Assembly: GCF_029867415.1 (NCBI RefSeq)
Contig: NC_081186.1
Location: forward strand, 27,097,915 to 27,161,914
Direction: 5' to 3'
From: Vicia villosa
Taxonomy: Eukaryota; Streptophyta; Magnoliopsida; Fabales; Fabaceae
DNA: 64,000 nucleotides
Of the stretch, positions 36,073 through 47,800 are shown one piece after another (the stretch's first letter is position 1; each line of letters opens with the position of its first letter). Made by a program: the position numbers and the translations under genes. Under the pieces are notes generated by a model. It saw nothing but the letters and a program-made list of their open reading frames with translations. It did no database searches and was not told the origin of the DNA.

Positions 36073-36103
<31 letters not shown>

Positions 36104-37768
36104 TTTATATAAACTTTTATATTAATACCTTTTTATATTTATATTCTTTTAATACTTATTTATTTTATTTATATTTATTAATATATTTATATTATCTAAA
36201 TTATTTTATTTTCTTTCTTTGATTTAATTAATTAGGTTGCAAAACCGATAATTAATTAAATCGACTTTTGTTACTTTATTCAATTTACGCCCGAATCAGG
36301 GTTTACGAGAATTTGCCTTACACTAAAGAATATTATTTTTATGTGTTCTTTTCAGGGTTAACTTCTCAGATGCCTTTCGATTACGCGCCACGCCTTTTAC
36401 AAAGCTAAGTCCCGATTAAATTTCTTTATTATTTCTTTTTTCTGTCCTTTTTATTTAAATACAAATATTATTTCTGTCTATTATTCCTCTAAATTATTTA
36501 TTTTGCCTTGTCAAATAAAAGAACCTTCATACACTCACTGTCTGTTATTTTTCTGTCAATTCTCAGATGATCAGAGTCAAAGCTCGAGGCAACCTCCGAT
36601 TGTCAGCCTTCACCATTCGAAGCTAAGTTTCTTTCATATTTTTTTCTTTTTTTTCTTTTATCCTTATATTTTTGATTAGGGTTAACCGTACATGTTCCTG
36701 AACAAATAATGCACTCACCCATGTTGGTTTCTATTTTTCCCACCTTTTCAGGGTTTGTCAACCGTCAAAGCTCAAATAGTCGGTAACCCTAAAACTTTTT
36801 ACCTCTTCTATTTTTTGCCTAATTATTAGTTATGTCAAACCCACTGGATTCTTATTCCCTTCCCCATACTCTTATGTATCTGCTCGTAGTCTGTATTGAT
36901 TGGCCTTGAAGGCACTTAAACTGCTTTATATTTTCTGTTGTGGTTAGTAATCTTAGGGAGTGCAAGCCTTGAATTGAATCAGGATAACTAATTACAAGAT
37001 AAATAACTGAACTTAATCACGTGATTGCTGCACCCACGCACACTTTTTGGGTAACCTCTTTGCTGCCTGTTGCCTTGTTGCCTTGTATTTTTTGCAGAAT
37101 AGCCATGTCCCTCAAATACGAGGATACCTCAGCCATGTTGCCTCGACTAATGCAAAGACCATAAGTCCCTAATGATGCTGCCTTCGATACACTAATATGA
37201 TCTCGTCCCTCGGAAGTTGCCTACGAAAGGCTGAGGTATCCTCTGGTTGCCTAAACGAAAGGCTATTCTGGTCCTTCCCTTAGACTACCTGCCTCTCTAT
37301 GGCATGGGATAGTCTTATGGAGAACGATATTTCGACGACCCTTAAATCTCCAAATCAAAGGACTTCCTTACCCTCCTATGGTATGGGTAGCCCTGAAAGG
37401 CTAGAAGAACATTTTTCATCTAACCAGGTAATTTGCCCTTAATTGCATGCTCTGGTTTAAAATCTTTTTCTTACCCTTTTTCATAAACCTTCAATATGGC
37501 TACGCTCATTTACGAGCTAGAGTCTGTATTCACTTCTTCTACATTTCTGAATTTTTGAAAACAAAAAGAGAAAAGCAATTAAGAGCCCATGGATAACCAT
37601 GGATGCAAAGGGTGCCTTACACCTTCCCTTTGCATAATTACCCCCCGAACTCAAAATCTTTAAAAGGTCTTTTTCTGTTCTTTTAGCCTTTCTTATTGGA
37701 TAAAATAAAAGTCGGTGGCGACTCTTGCTTACCGCGACATTTCAATAAAGTCAGTTCACCGTATTACA
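35821..37768 (+). repeat. 3' LTR of element C, right part
   Basis: Resumes with the duplicated CCATG and follows the 5' LTR from about 18245 to its end, finishing GTATTACA at 37768. The TAA microsatellite has 9 units (36075-36101). Right flank is ACAGC, then SIRE sequence. Confidence 0.92.
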
Positions 37769-37921
37769 ACAGCTGTCACCAGCTATTCCAGATGATGACC
37801 ACGTGTTCATTCTGAAGGGACAAGCATGTGTGCAGTTGATGAGACGCCGCCCTAGCAACAAGAACAACAGCAAGAACATCAACAACAATAAAATGTTCCT
37901 CAGAAAACCTGTCTGATTCCT

Positions 37922-40396
37922 ATGGACGAATTAGAGGTTCTTGGTGAAATGATGGTCGACTTTGATAATCTAGAAGAACACGACATTCATTTGAAGGATA
38001 ACATGTTATTTCAAGGTTGGGAAGCATTTTTCTATCGTTTGTGTGGACCAGTTTACCCATAATTGGTCAAAGAATTTTGGGTTCATGCTACGATTAAGCC
38101 AAAAGCAATTCTATCCTTTGTTCATTGTGAAGAGATATCAATTACAAAAAATCTTCTCAGAAGATTGTTTGGTCTGGAAAATTGTGAAGGTGCTTCTGGA
38201 GCAAAAATAGGAAGAACAGATTGGGACGCTGTTTATACAGAAATCTTCAAATCTGGAAAAGAGTCTACCAGCATCAAGGAATTGAAGGATCCCTACAGAA
38301 TTTGGGCTAAGATCCTTCTGGGTTGCATCTATCATAGAAAGGCAACTGTTTCTCCTAACTATGTCAACAAGGACCAATAGTACATTATGTATTGTATTGG
38401 TAACCAAGAGAAGGGGGATCTCCCCTTCATTATCTTTAATCACATGTGGAATCATGTGAAGGACTCCAGAGAGCAGGCCAGAATGAAGTCTTCTAAGATC
38501 AGAAGGAACATCATTCCTTTTGGAAGGATAATTACTGATCTTCTGGTTCAGACTGGATTGGTTGGTGATCTTGAAAAAGCTGGAATTGTTAAAGATCCCT
38601 TTGCAATGTGTGAAAGCACTATGAATGCCCACACTCTGAAAAAGATGAATCTGATTGAGACAATTGCTGCTACTCCCAGCGTGGACGCTGAGGTCTTGAC
38701 CAGAAGAACTCCTGCTCTAGATGATTTTGAGATGTTATTCAAGAATGAGCATCCTACGGTTGTCCTCGCCTATTTGGAGATGTGTCAAAAGGAAGGCTCT
38801 GAATATGATCCTGTGTGGATAAGAAACAAAGTGCTTACCACTTTGGCTGATCATGTACCAGAGCTAGAGAAAGAGAAACAGAAGAAGAAAAAGAAGAAGA
38901 AGGAAAAGAAAGATAAGAAGGAAAAGAAAGAAGAGCAGAAAGCAGAAATTCAAGAAAAGGAAGAAGAGAAGCAGAAAAAGGAAGAAAAGAAGGATAAGAA
39001 GAGGAAGTGTGTTGGTGATGGACCTTCCAAGCCTCAGAAGAAGAAGCAAAAATCTTCAGCTATTTCTATTTCTGAGCTTGGTTCTGTTCCTGTTTTAATT
39101 TCTAAACCTATATCAACAGAAGCTCCACCAGAAAAATCACCAGAAAAAGCCCAAGAAAATCCTCCTCCAACCTCCAGACCTTCTAACCCTCTATCTTCTG
39201 CTCCCTCCAAGTCTAAAGGCAAACAGCCTATTCTTGATTCTAAACCTATTCTTGACCCAAAACCTTTAAACACCATCTTCCCAGATGAAGATATTTTTGC
39301 TTCTGCTCAACCTCAACCTTAACCCCCTCCTTCTGAATCTCAACTTCAACCTGTTGATCCCCAACCTGTTGTTGACACTCCAGTTTTCTTCAACCTCCCC
39401 TCTTCTGAATCATCTTTTTCTGACTCATTCATTCGCCTCATGCCCTCCTTTAAACCCCAGAATCCTTCCTCTGACCCTGTTGTCGTCGTCTTAGACTCTG
39501 ATAACGAAGCATAATCTTCTCCTCCTCCTTCCTCTTTAAACACTTCTTTGTTTGATAGAGTTTCTGAACCATATTCTATCTCCAACCTCTTTAATCCAAA
39601 AACTATTCTCAAAACCAACCCTCCTAAACCTTCTGTTGATATTCGTTTTGAATTATTAAAATATAAGGTCAGAACAGGGTTAGATTATCTGAAGGTTGCC
39701 CACGACTCCAAGCTGGATCATGTGGCTGCTGAAAAGCTCTGGAAAGCTTTTGCTGAAGATGTGCAGGTAGAGTTTCTGGACCTCCAGAAGGATTGTCTAG
39801 CTGCTGCTCCTAGTCCTGCTAGACTTGCTTTGGAGTATATTGCTGGCATCTACTCTCATCCTATCTCTGACTGGAAGCCTCTGGAAGAAGCTCCCTTCAT
39901 TAATGAGATGGAAGTAGATAACCCTTTGCCTCTGGTTGTCTGGACGCCTTATCCATTCTCAGTTCTGACTGGGGACTTTAAGATTCTGTTTGACTGGTTC
40001 AGGGAGAACCCTCTGGAAGAGTATCCTGATTTGGTGTATCCTCAGATTGAGTATCCTCCAGAAGAAGAACCTGAAGAAGAGCAACAAGCTGAAGAGTTTC
40101 AAGCTGAAGAGATTCCTGTTGAAGAGGAACCAATTGCTAAAAATCAGATGATTCCAACTTCCGATGTTCCTACTTCTTCTGTTGGTCCTTCTACTTCTGT
40201 TTTGATGGACACTCTGAAGGAACTCCAGGTGAATCAAGCTTTCGTGTTTAGTCGTTTGGACAAGCAAGATGAAACCAACGATGAATTCAGAACTTGGATG
40301 TAGAAACAAGAAGAATCCTCCAAGAAGCAAGTTGAAGACACTCTTGAGATTAAGAACCTTCTGGAAGCTTTAGCCTCTAAGCTTACCCAGTCGTAG
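37922..40396 (+). pseudogene. SIRE env-like ORF with five in-frame stops (element E)
   Basis: One reading frame of 825 codons, taken from the ATG at 37922 (MDELEVLGE) to the TAG at 40394-40396. It contains TAA 38060, TAG 38378, TAA 39320, TAA 39512 and TAG 40301 but no frameshift. The N-terminal half is globular (WEAFFYRLCG, LRRLFGLENC, FNHMWNHVKDSR); residues about 314-365 are a Lys/Glu-rich highly charged stretch, followed by a Pro/Ser-rich linker, a second globular block (DYLKVAHDSKLDHVAAEKLW) and a Glu-rich tail with a possible coiled coil. Position after pol and before the 3' LTR, and overall make-up, match the env-like ORF3 of SIRE elements. I see no convincing signal peptide or membrane span, so the envelope role is only historical labelling. 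Confidence 0.82.
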
Positions 40397-41231
40397 TCTG
40401 TGTCTTTGTGTCTTAGTTAGTTTTTTTTTGTTTTTGCATCTACTTTGTACTCCCTTCTGATTAATCAATGAAATATATTTTCTCCTTCACTCTGTGTGTC
40501 TTTCATCTGAATCTTTTATATTTTTTGATGTTATGACAAAAAGGGGGAGAAGCGTTCTAATTGAATTAATTTATAATATCAGTTGTTGGGCTTAAGTCTC
40601 AACATTCCTAACAATTATATTGCAAGTTTTCTGTCTCTGATAGTTTTGCAGGAATGTGATATTCTGAACAAGCTCATAAAGGGGAGAAGCATATCTGAAG
40701 AAAATTTCTTAAAGAGTTGAAGCAATCAAGATTAATGTTTTGATTCATAAAGTTTTAAGCTCTGATACAAACTATGTTCTGATTGCTTTGTTACAAGAAG
40801 TTTCAAGATCAGAAAGAAGCTATGCTCGTATACAAGAAATTTCAAGCTATGATACAAGTTATGCTCTAAAGTGCTCTGATTCAAGCAAGCCTTCTTAAAG
40901 CTCTGATAAAGCCAACTGCTATCAAAGAGAAATTCAAAGCTCTGAAGTTGTCCAATGGAAGCTCTGAACTGAAGCTCTAAATTACCTGAAGTTTAAAGTT
41001 CAACGTGAAAGTCTCAACTGAAATGGAAAAATACTCAGGGAAGTCTTTTATTTATAAAATCTTCTAGTATTAATTACAGTGGTAGATTGTTAATCTCAGG
41101 GGGAGACATATTCACACACTATGATTAATATGCTTTATGCTATATCTATGTATTGTCTTTTTCATCTGATATTCTGGATACAAATTCATATCAATTCTGT
41201 ATGTTTTTGTCATCATCAAAAAGGGGGAGAT
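40397..41231 (+). other. Element E 3' noncoding region with polypurine tracts
   Basis: Noncoding, rich in AAGCTCTGA-type short repeats between 40740 and 41000. CAAAAAGGGGGAGA occurs twice, near 40538 and again at 41218-41230 directly before the LTR; the latter is the likely polypurine primer and the former a duplicate or central copy. Confidence 0.72.
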
Positions 41232-42267
41232 TGTTAGAACAAGAGATTTTCTGATCAATATTCTTAGTTTTGATGATAACATTATATATGAATTTTGTAT
41301 AAGAGAATGTGGTACTCTAATTATTCACGTTTTCCATTACAGGAAAAGTATAAAAGAGTATGCACAAAATCAGCGTTCAAAAGCTCTGACCCAGAAGATC
41401 TGGATGGCTTCATTAGAACATGGTCTGGCAGACATCAGAAGATAGTCCTGCAGAATTAGAACATGATCTGGAAAGCATCATAAGATGGCAGTCAGAAGGA
41501 AAGCTCTGAAGATCTGATGGTATCACGCTCAAAGCACTTCAAAGTCTGAAGACAGAAGTTGCATCTGCACCAAAGCTGAAGACTCTGATATTCAAATGTT
41601 TATTCTACATATTCTGAGTCCAGAAGCAAGTACAAGATGAAAAGGCTATAACGTCAAATCTCTGACTGACAAAAGGAACGTTAGAAGCTACAAAAGGCAA
41701 AGTCAGTAAAAGCAGCTGAAGCATGTCTCGAGGTAGTTGAGAAAAAAGTGAAACATTAAATGCAGCAGTATACTATTCACGCAAAGCATTAAATGCTCCC
41801 AACGGTCACTTTTCCTCAACGCCTATATATAGAAGTTCTGATTCAGAAGCAGCAACAACACTTGAATGAAAAAGAACCAAAACACTGTCAAACTGAAATC
41901 AAACAAAAGCAAAGAAGAACTTCATCTTCAACCTCATAACTTTGTAATATTTTAGTGAGTGTTAGATCTTAAACTTAAGAGAAATATTGTTTTTACATTG
42001 ATTGTAAAAGGATTTCCTAGAGTGATCAAGGTGTGATCAGAATACTCTAGAAGACTTAGAGGGTATTTAAGTGGAGAACCATTGTAATCAGTTTGATTAG
42101 TGGATTAAATCCTCAGTTGAGGTAAATCACCTTGTCAGGGGTGGACTGGAGTAGTTTAGTTAACAACGAACCAGGATAAAAATAATTGTGTTATTTATTT
42201 TTATCTACCATTTTTGAGAAAGAACCCTTATTCAATCCCCCATTTCTAAGTGTTTTTCACTCCTTCA
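41232..42267 (+). repeat. 3' LTR of element E (about 1036 bp)
   Basis: Starts TGTTAGAACA directly after the polypurine tract. The end is placed at CTCCTTCA (42267) because of the CA ending and the preceding CCCCCATTTCTAAGTG block typical of SIRE LTR ends; there is no second LTR in the window for comparison, so the right boundary is approximate. The size fits SIRE. Confidence 0.7.
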
Positions 42268-42720
42268 TTAAGCCTATGTAAAAGCTAAGGTTATTGTTAA
42301 AAGGCATGTGAATTGATCCTGTGTAAAAGCTCCAAGTGTTGTTGAAGGTTGTTTGTGTTGATCTTGTAAAATCTCAAGTTTGATTTTAGTGTTAAGAGGA
42401 AACTTTTGGAGGCAAGAGTAGGCTAAATGGTAAGGCCGAACCTATATAAATCTCTGGTGAAATATTTCCATCTCTTATATCTTTATTTTTCATTTTTTAT
42501 TATATTTTTGTTGCACGCCTCTCTTCTTCTTCATCATCTTCTTTCTATCTTTCTACTGATATCTCTTTGTTTATTTACATATACTAATAATATCATTTTC
42601 AAACATAAATTTTTTATAAACTATTCTCTAATTTCGAATATTGCAATTCACCCCCCCCCCCCCACCCTTATGTTTAATCTTTGAGTTGGAACACAACCCG
42701 TTATCGTCCCTTATTGGCAT
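42268..42720 (+). other. Probable relic of another Ty1/copia LTR
   Basis: No reading frame. The stretch with GGCCGAACCTATATAAATCT followed by a CT-rich section and a run of 13 C (42651-42663) is typical of the R/U5 end of copia LTRs. No partner or target duplication was found. Confidence 0.4.
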
Positions 42721-42809
42721 ATGTATCATATTTGTGTTTAATTTTAGCTTTGATATTTTCATGTGATTTCTCAAGAAATCCACCCTTAGCTTTACCATCA
42801 TAGTGTATT

Positions 42810-43445
42810 ATATAAGAATTAATAGGTAAAGGCAATAAATTAATGGGGTAAGGGAATCAAAAACATATGCGACTTCAAATGAAAATGGGAAGTAGTTCCT
42901 TGTGGAACCCTATTATAAGAAAATTCAACCATGGGTAAGCAATCTTCCCTTGCTTGGATATTTTTAAGAAGAGGTCTAAGAAAAGTACTAAGAGTTTGAT
43001 TTGTTATTTTCCTTTTCCATCAGTTTGTGGATGACGAGAAGTAGAGAAAAGTAATTTAGTTCCAAGCTTACCCCATAATGTCCTCCAAAAGTGACTTAGG
43101 ATTTTTTTTTATCTCTTTATTATAAAATAATTAATAGGTAAAGACAATAAATCAGTGAGTGTGAGGGGTTTAAAACCATACACAAATTCAAATAGGAAGT
43201 AGTTCCATGTGGAACTTTATTAAACACAAATTCAATAATAGGTAAGCAATCTTCCCAAGTGTTGGCGTTATTTTTAAGAAGAAATCTAAGAAAAGTACCG
43301 AGAGTTTGATTTGTTACCTCTATTTTCCATCTGTTTGAGGATGGCAAGAAATAGAGAAAATTAATTAGGTATCGAGCTTACCCCATAACGTCCTCTAAAT
43401 GTTACTTAAGAATTTTGGATGTTTCTCCCAAATAATGGTTCCAGG
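42810..43445 (-). pseudogene. Ty3/gypsy integrase relic, left half, with tandem duplication
   Basis: The minus strand of 43347-43120 encodes a segment with EVTNQTLGTFLR, NNANTWEDCLPIIEF and KVPHGTTSY, the region around the last catalytic Glu of a Ty3/gypsy integrase. 42814-43107 repeats the same segment in more decayed form, so the block is duplicated in tandem (about 300 bp, perhaps 20-25% diverged). The reading continues across element D into 59069-59377. Confidence 0.72.
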
Positions 43446-44397
43446 TGTTTACGGTGATTTTCGGTAAACAACCGCTAGTCTTCCAAACTATAATAAATAT
43501 AATTTGGTTACTCGCATGATCGACTAGATTGATCCTAGGACATAGTCAAAAAGGTTGTTATTCATGATAGTTCGAATTATGTCTATGATTGATGTGTCTC
43601 GAAATAAGAAATACTTGAACAAAGAAATAAAGATTAGCAATCACCTTGTTATACACGTAAATATAACACCAGTGAAAGGTGAGTTAAAGATAAAATATAA
43701 GACAAAACTGTAAAAGTGCAAGAATCTTAAAGTGCAGAAAAGTTAAATGCTTCGAAGATAAATGACATGAAAATAAAGAGTGCAGGAATGTAAATGACAG
43801 AAAGTAAATGAAACGCAATAATATCGAAAGATACTTGAATAAAGGAAAATACACATGTATTTAAAATGGTGTTGGTGTCATACGTACATTTCTCAGCGAA
43901 CTCTTTCTCTTAACACTTGATACTTGAGCAATATGTGAGTGATTTGTACAAAATGAACACACGGAATCCTAACATTAAGACCCTTATTTATACTAGTTTC
44001 GACCCTAAAGGTCCTACACTAATCTAATGCCACGTTGCTCGCAGAAAATCCAGGGACGCCATCTGTCTTCGTGCGGTTACATAAACTACTTCGAAATTCA
44101 AATCATCCCGCCTGAATCTCCCTTCGACGCATGGCAACATAATTAGAGTCGAGAATGCCACGAAACCACTCTAAGCTTCAGTACTTCGCATATTTCGCAA
44201 AAACGTCTAAGTCCCAAAGACTATTCTTTTCGAATTTAACTTCAGTGCTAACTATCTTTGTTCCAACTTAAACATCATTCTCGAAGCATGGCCATCAGTA
44301 GCCATTTTTATCTTCAAAGATGATCATCAGTAACCATCTTCCTTTGAATCCCAAATCTTCGAAGGACATTCTTCTCAAACGAAATCTTCAGCTAACA
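43446..44397 (-). repeat. 3' LTR of element D (952 bp)
   Basis: On the plus strand TGTTTACGG...AGCTAACA. Same length as the partner at 58112, with about 13 substitutions and no indel. Confidence 0.93.
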
Positions 44398-44410
44398 AAT
44401 TGCCCCCAAT
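44398..44410 (-). promoter_or_regulatory. Polypurine tract of element D
   Basis: The minus strand reads ATTGGGGGCAATT directly before the LTR start TGTTAGCTG. Confidence 0.7.
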
Positions 44411-44490
44411 AAATGCTTGTTTCGAAAAACAAGAGAAATAGGCGTTTCTTGTTGTAATAAGATTTCGTTTAGAGTTCCGAGACTATTGAC

Positions 44491-44721
44491 TGACGTCACA
44501 ATCATTTATGACTCTGTTTCCAAAACGTCTTGTCATTTTCATAGATGTCTACTCATAACTTACATTCCCACGTTCTGGTCTTACTTCATGATCATTACTC
44601 CTACATACTAGGAGTAAAGCTAATAACTATTCGACCGTCGTTGGATTAAATCAACGCCTGGCGCGTGTCTCTTGGCTTTTACCCAAAAGATTTGAAAGGG
44701 TTTCCGTTAAACCTTTAAATA
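44491..44721 (+). promoter_or_regulatory. Candidate promoter of the antisense PMD-like gene
   Basis: TGACGTCA palindrome at 44491-44498 (a bZIP-type core) and a TATA-like TTTAAATA at 44714-44721, about 108 bp before the ATG at 44829. The second antisense gene has the same pair of elements at similar spacing. Confidence 0.5.
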
Positions 44722-44828
44722 CCTGAACTCATACCCTCATATAACTTTCACTTCTATTTCCTCATTCTTTCCACAGAAAAGAACGTCTCTGGTTACATTC
44801 AAACCCATTTCCCAAATCAAACTTACTT

Positions 44829-47800
44829 ATGGCGTCTTCCTCAAACGTTCTTCAACCCGCTTTGAAACTTCAGAAATCTACAAAGATGGGGGATCAAGAG
44901 TACATACCAAACCCAAATACTGCAGAAGTGCGCGCCATTTATGCTTCTCAGGTAATCATTCCCTTTGAAATTTCTGGAAAAACTCATGCCTTCATGGGTC
45001 CTTTACCAGGAGAAACTAACTCCTCTCTGAATAATTCTTTCCTGCTTATTATAAAACTAGGCCTTTAGTTAGTAAGAACAAAATAGATGGAGATGGCCGT
45101 CCAATCTTAGCAGATCCTAATAGTGTAGAAGATACTTCGACTGTAAACCCTTCAGCTTTAGAAAAAATTAGGTTAAACTATGTAACCAATTTTGTGAAAG
45201 TTTTTAGGTCAATTCCTTTAGCAAAAGATCCTGAATTGTACTACGCCTGGCTAGCAAGAGTAGAGAAACACAAGGCTTCTTTCTGGAAACAACTGGGCAT
45301 TTACGATTTAATCCAACTGTCCAAGACTGGTTTAGAATATAACCAAACCATGTTAGTAGCATCAGTTCATTTCTGGGATGCTTCCTATAACACTTTCCAT
45401 CTTCCATGTGGAATGGTCACCCCCACTCTTTTCGACATAGCTGCTATCACGGGGCTTCGACCAACCGGAGAGACCTTTGACCCCAATGTCATGGATACCG
45501 ATACCATTAACTTTAGCGAAGCAACAGTTACTTATACTGCATTCATTCAACAATATCATGACGAGAATAATGAGGTATTCTTGGACGAATAACATATTGC
45601 TTTCTTAGCATTATGGCTCTCGAGGTGCGTTTTCTGTTCTAGGTCCATACAGGTAGCAAAGAGGTATCTTTGTATGGCCAATCAACTACATGCTGGGACA
45701 CAACTAAACCTGATCCAGTTAATTATAGGGTTTCTCTATGAGAATCTAGGTGAAGCAACAGACCTCATTAAGAGTTATGAATCAGGATCTCTGCTCTTTG
45801 CTGGTCCTTTCTGGTTTCTGCAACTGTGGCTTAATGCTACTTTCGAAGCTCACCTCCCATTTCGAGGTACTGTCAACGAAGAAGATCCAAACATCAAAAA
45901 TCGAGCTGTAGAAGAACCAGGTTGGCTTTGCTAACTCCTAAAGAAGAAACTGGGAAGCTTCGTGAACATTTTTTAGCATATGTCATGATGTTTGCTCAGT
46001 GTTATCAATTTAGCTCTTCAATGGCTCCATTCGTACAAAGGACAGTGGGTCCTGAATGGTTCACTCGAAGGTTTCCAGCAATGTTCCCAAATCAACAAAC
46101 TGAATCCGTGATTATTTGGGAAGCTTTTCTTACCCCAAGGCTATTCTATCACCGTCTTCGACCCTCCAAAGGCCAATGTGTTCTTCTCTGCTACCAACCA
46201 AATTTGGTATCGAGACAATTTGGATTAGTTCAAGTAAAACCCAAATGTCTGTATGAGAAAAGGAACCATATGTGTTTACATACTTTATATCTAGCTGAAG
46301 ATGAGTGTGAATCAAAAATCACCAGATACACTGGTGTTACCAATCTCTCTCCTGTTCCTTTCGAACCTGCCTTTTATTCTACTCCAGATTTCCAACAATG
46401 GTGGACAGATTACTACACCACACAAATCTTTGATGCTGAGAGCCTTACTCGAGAACTAACTGAAGCTTTTGCTGCTGTGCAGGAAAACTTTCACAAAGGT
46501 ACTTCGACCCATATTAAAGAAATCCAAGCCTTTCAAAAATTCTTTGAGACTATCTACAGGCCTGATGATCTTAGTCGGACCGTTCGTGAAGCTGCAGTCA
46601 TTTTACGCGAAACGTTTTCTGCTAAACTGGATAAGTTGAAACTTCCCTCGTCTGTTCGACCAAAACTGCGTTATGAAGTGGCTTTCAAACTTAATCCTCC
46701 AAAATTCCCTCCACTGCCAAGTGCTGATTTTGGTGTGGCTTTAAGCCCTCCTTTCCCAGACTGGTTCGTGTGTGGGAACGCTTTTAAAATTCTTCAGGAA
46801 AGCACTAAAAACGCGCCGAACGAGTGGTCCCGACTAAGCATACCCTGGATACTTTCAAAGGACATCTTCATATAGATCTTGAACATGTTCGTGTCTTGAC
46901 TCCAATACCTGAAGGTTTGGGTTTAGACAACTTTCGACTAACTTTTCTTTTTTTCGCTGAAATACTGATTCCAGTTTCAACTACAGCCGTTGCTTGAAAG
47001 AGAAAGATCAAAGAAGCCGCTGTACAAAAGGATTCTGGAGTTTCGAAGAGCAACAAGACAAGTAGGAGTGATTCTACCACGACCGGCAAGAAACCCACGG
47101 TACGTACACATTTTATATTCCAACTTGTATATTTCTGTGGATAGTACTTACTTTTCTCAATTTATATTCTTCAGACTTCGAAACCTCCGGTACATTCGAA
47201 GCGAAAAGATTCTCAAACAGTTGTTTCAGACGATGAAGACAAATCTCCTCCTCGCACCAGGCAAGGACACAAGAAAAGACAGAAGACTGTCACTCTTTCA
47301 AGCAAAGAAAAGGGGTCTGGTTCTTCGAAGATTACTTCACCGGCTGATAAGGTATCTTCCGAAGAATCACCTTTAAAAGGTGTTAGTAACGTTCTTGTTG
47401 TAGAGAGCCACAACTCGAGTCCAGATAACATTCTAACCAAGGCATTTGGATTTCACAACATAATCATCTCTATAAATTATAACTTAAACAATTAAGTTAA
47501 CATTTTACCTTATGGTTGTAGGATGATGTTGGCACAGCCACTTCTGATCTCAAATCCTTCAACCTTACCATTGACCTTGATAATCTCCAAGGTAAGTGCA
47601 TGTTCTTTCTTATGACAAATAGATTTCTTGCAATCTTCCCATCATAATGTGTTCTAATTACTCAATGCAGACAAATCTCACGTGCTTTCGCCAGTTGTCG
47701 AAGACGCTCAGCCCCTAGCGACCATCATTCCTACTATGCCAGTTGAAGAAATCCATTCAACTGATGATTCTCCTCCTACCCACAAAAGTGAAAATATGGG

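Larger units (their letters stand above)
16380..37768 (+). mobile_element. Element C: gag-only Ogre-like LTR retrotransposon (host of nested element F)
   Basis: 5' LTR 16380-20217, primer site 20222-20239, leader, broken gag 21400-22795, long 3' noncoding region with a minisatellite, polypurine tract 25605-25616, and a 3' LTR split by element F (25617-27482 and 35821-37768). Without F the LTRs are about 3838 and 3809 bp. Flanks are ACAAC on the left (16375-16379) and ACAGC on the right (37769-37773), a target duplication with one mismatch. The internal region is only about 5.4 kb and lacks all pol domains, as in element A, so transposition must have used enzymes from another Ogre. Confidence 0.88.
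15870..42267 (+). mobile_element. Element E: SIRE-type Ty1/copia retrotransposon (3' part, interrupted by B and C)
   Basis: Visible parts are the RNase H end of pol (15870-16216), a spacer to 16379, then after element C the continuation from 37769: an env-like ORF (37922-40396), a 3' noncoding region with a polypurine tract, and a 3' LTR (about 41232-42267). The order pol, env-like ORF, long 3' region, LTR is the SIRE/Maximus layout known from legumes. The 5' LTR, gag and most of pol should lie to the left of element A, outside the window. E hosts two independent Ogre insertions in opposite orientations. Confidence 0.82.

Noticed and set aside
38864..39049. Leucine/phenylalanine-rich minus-strand frame that could look like a membrane protein
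   Set aside because: It is the complement of the Lys/Glu-rich AAG/GAA repeats in the env-like frame.
42640..42670. C13 run as an assembly gap or artificial tail
   Set aside because: Surrounding sequence resembles a copia LTR end where C-rich runs occur naturally; there is no other sign of an artefact, though the run length itself may be inaccurate.
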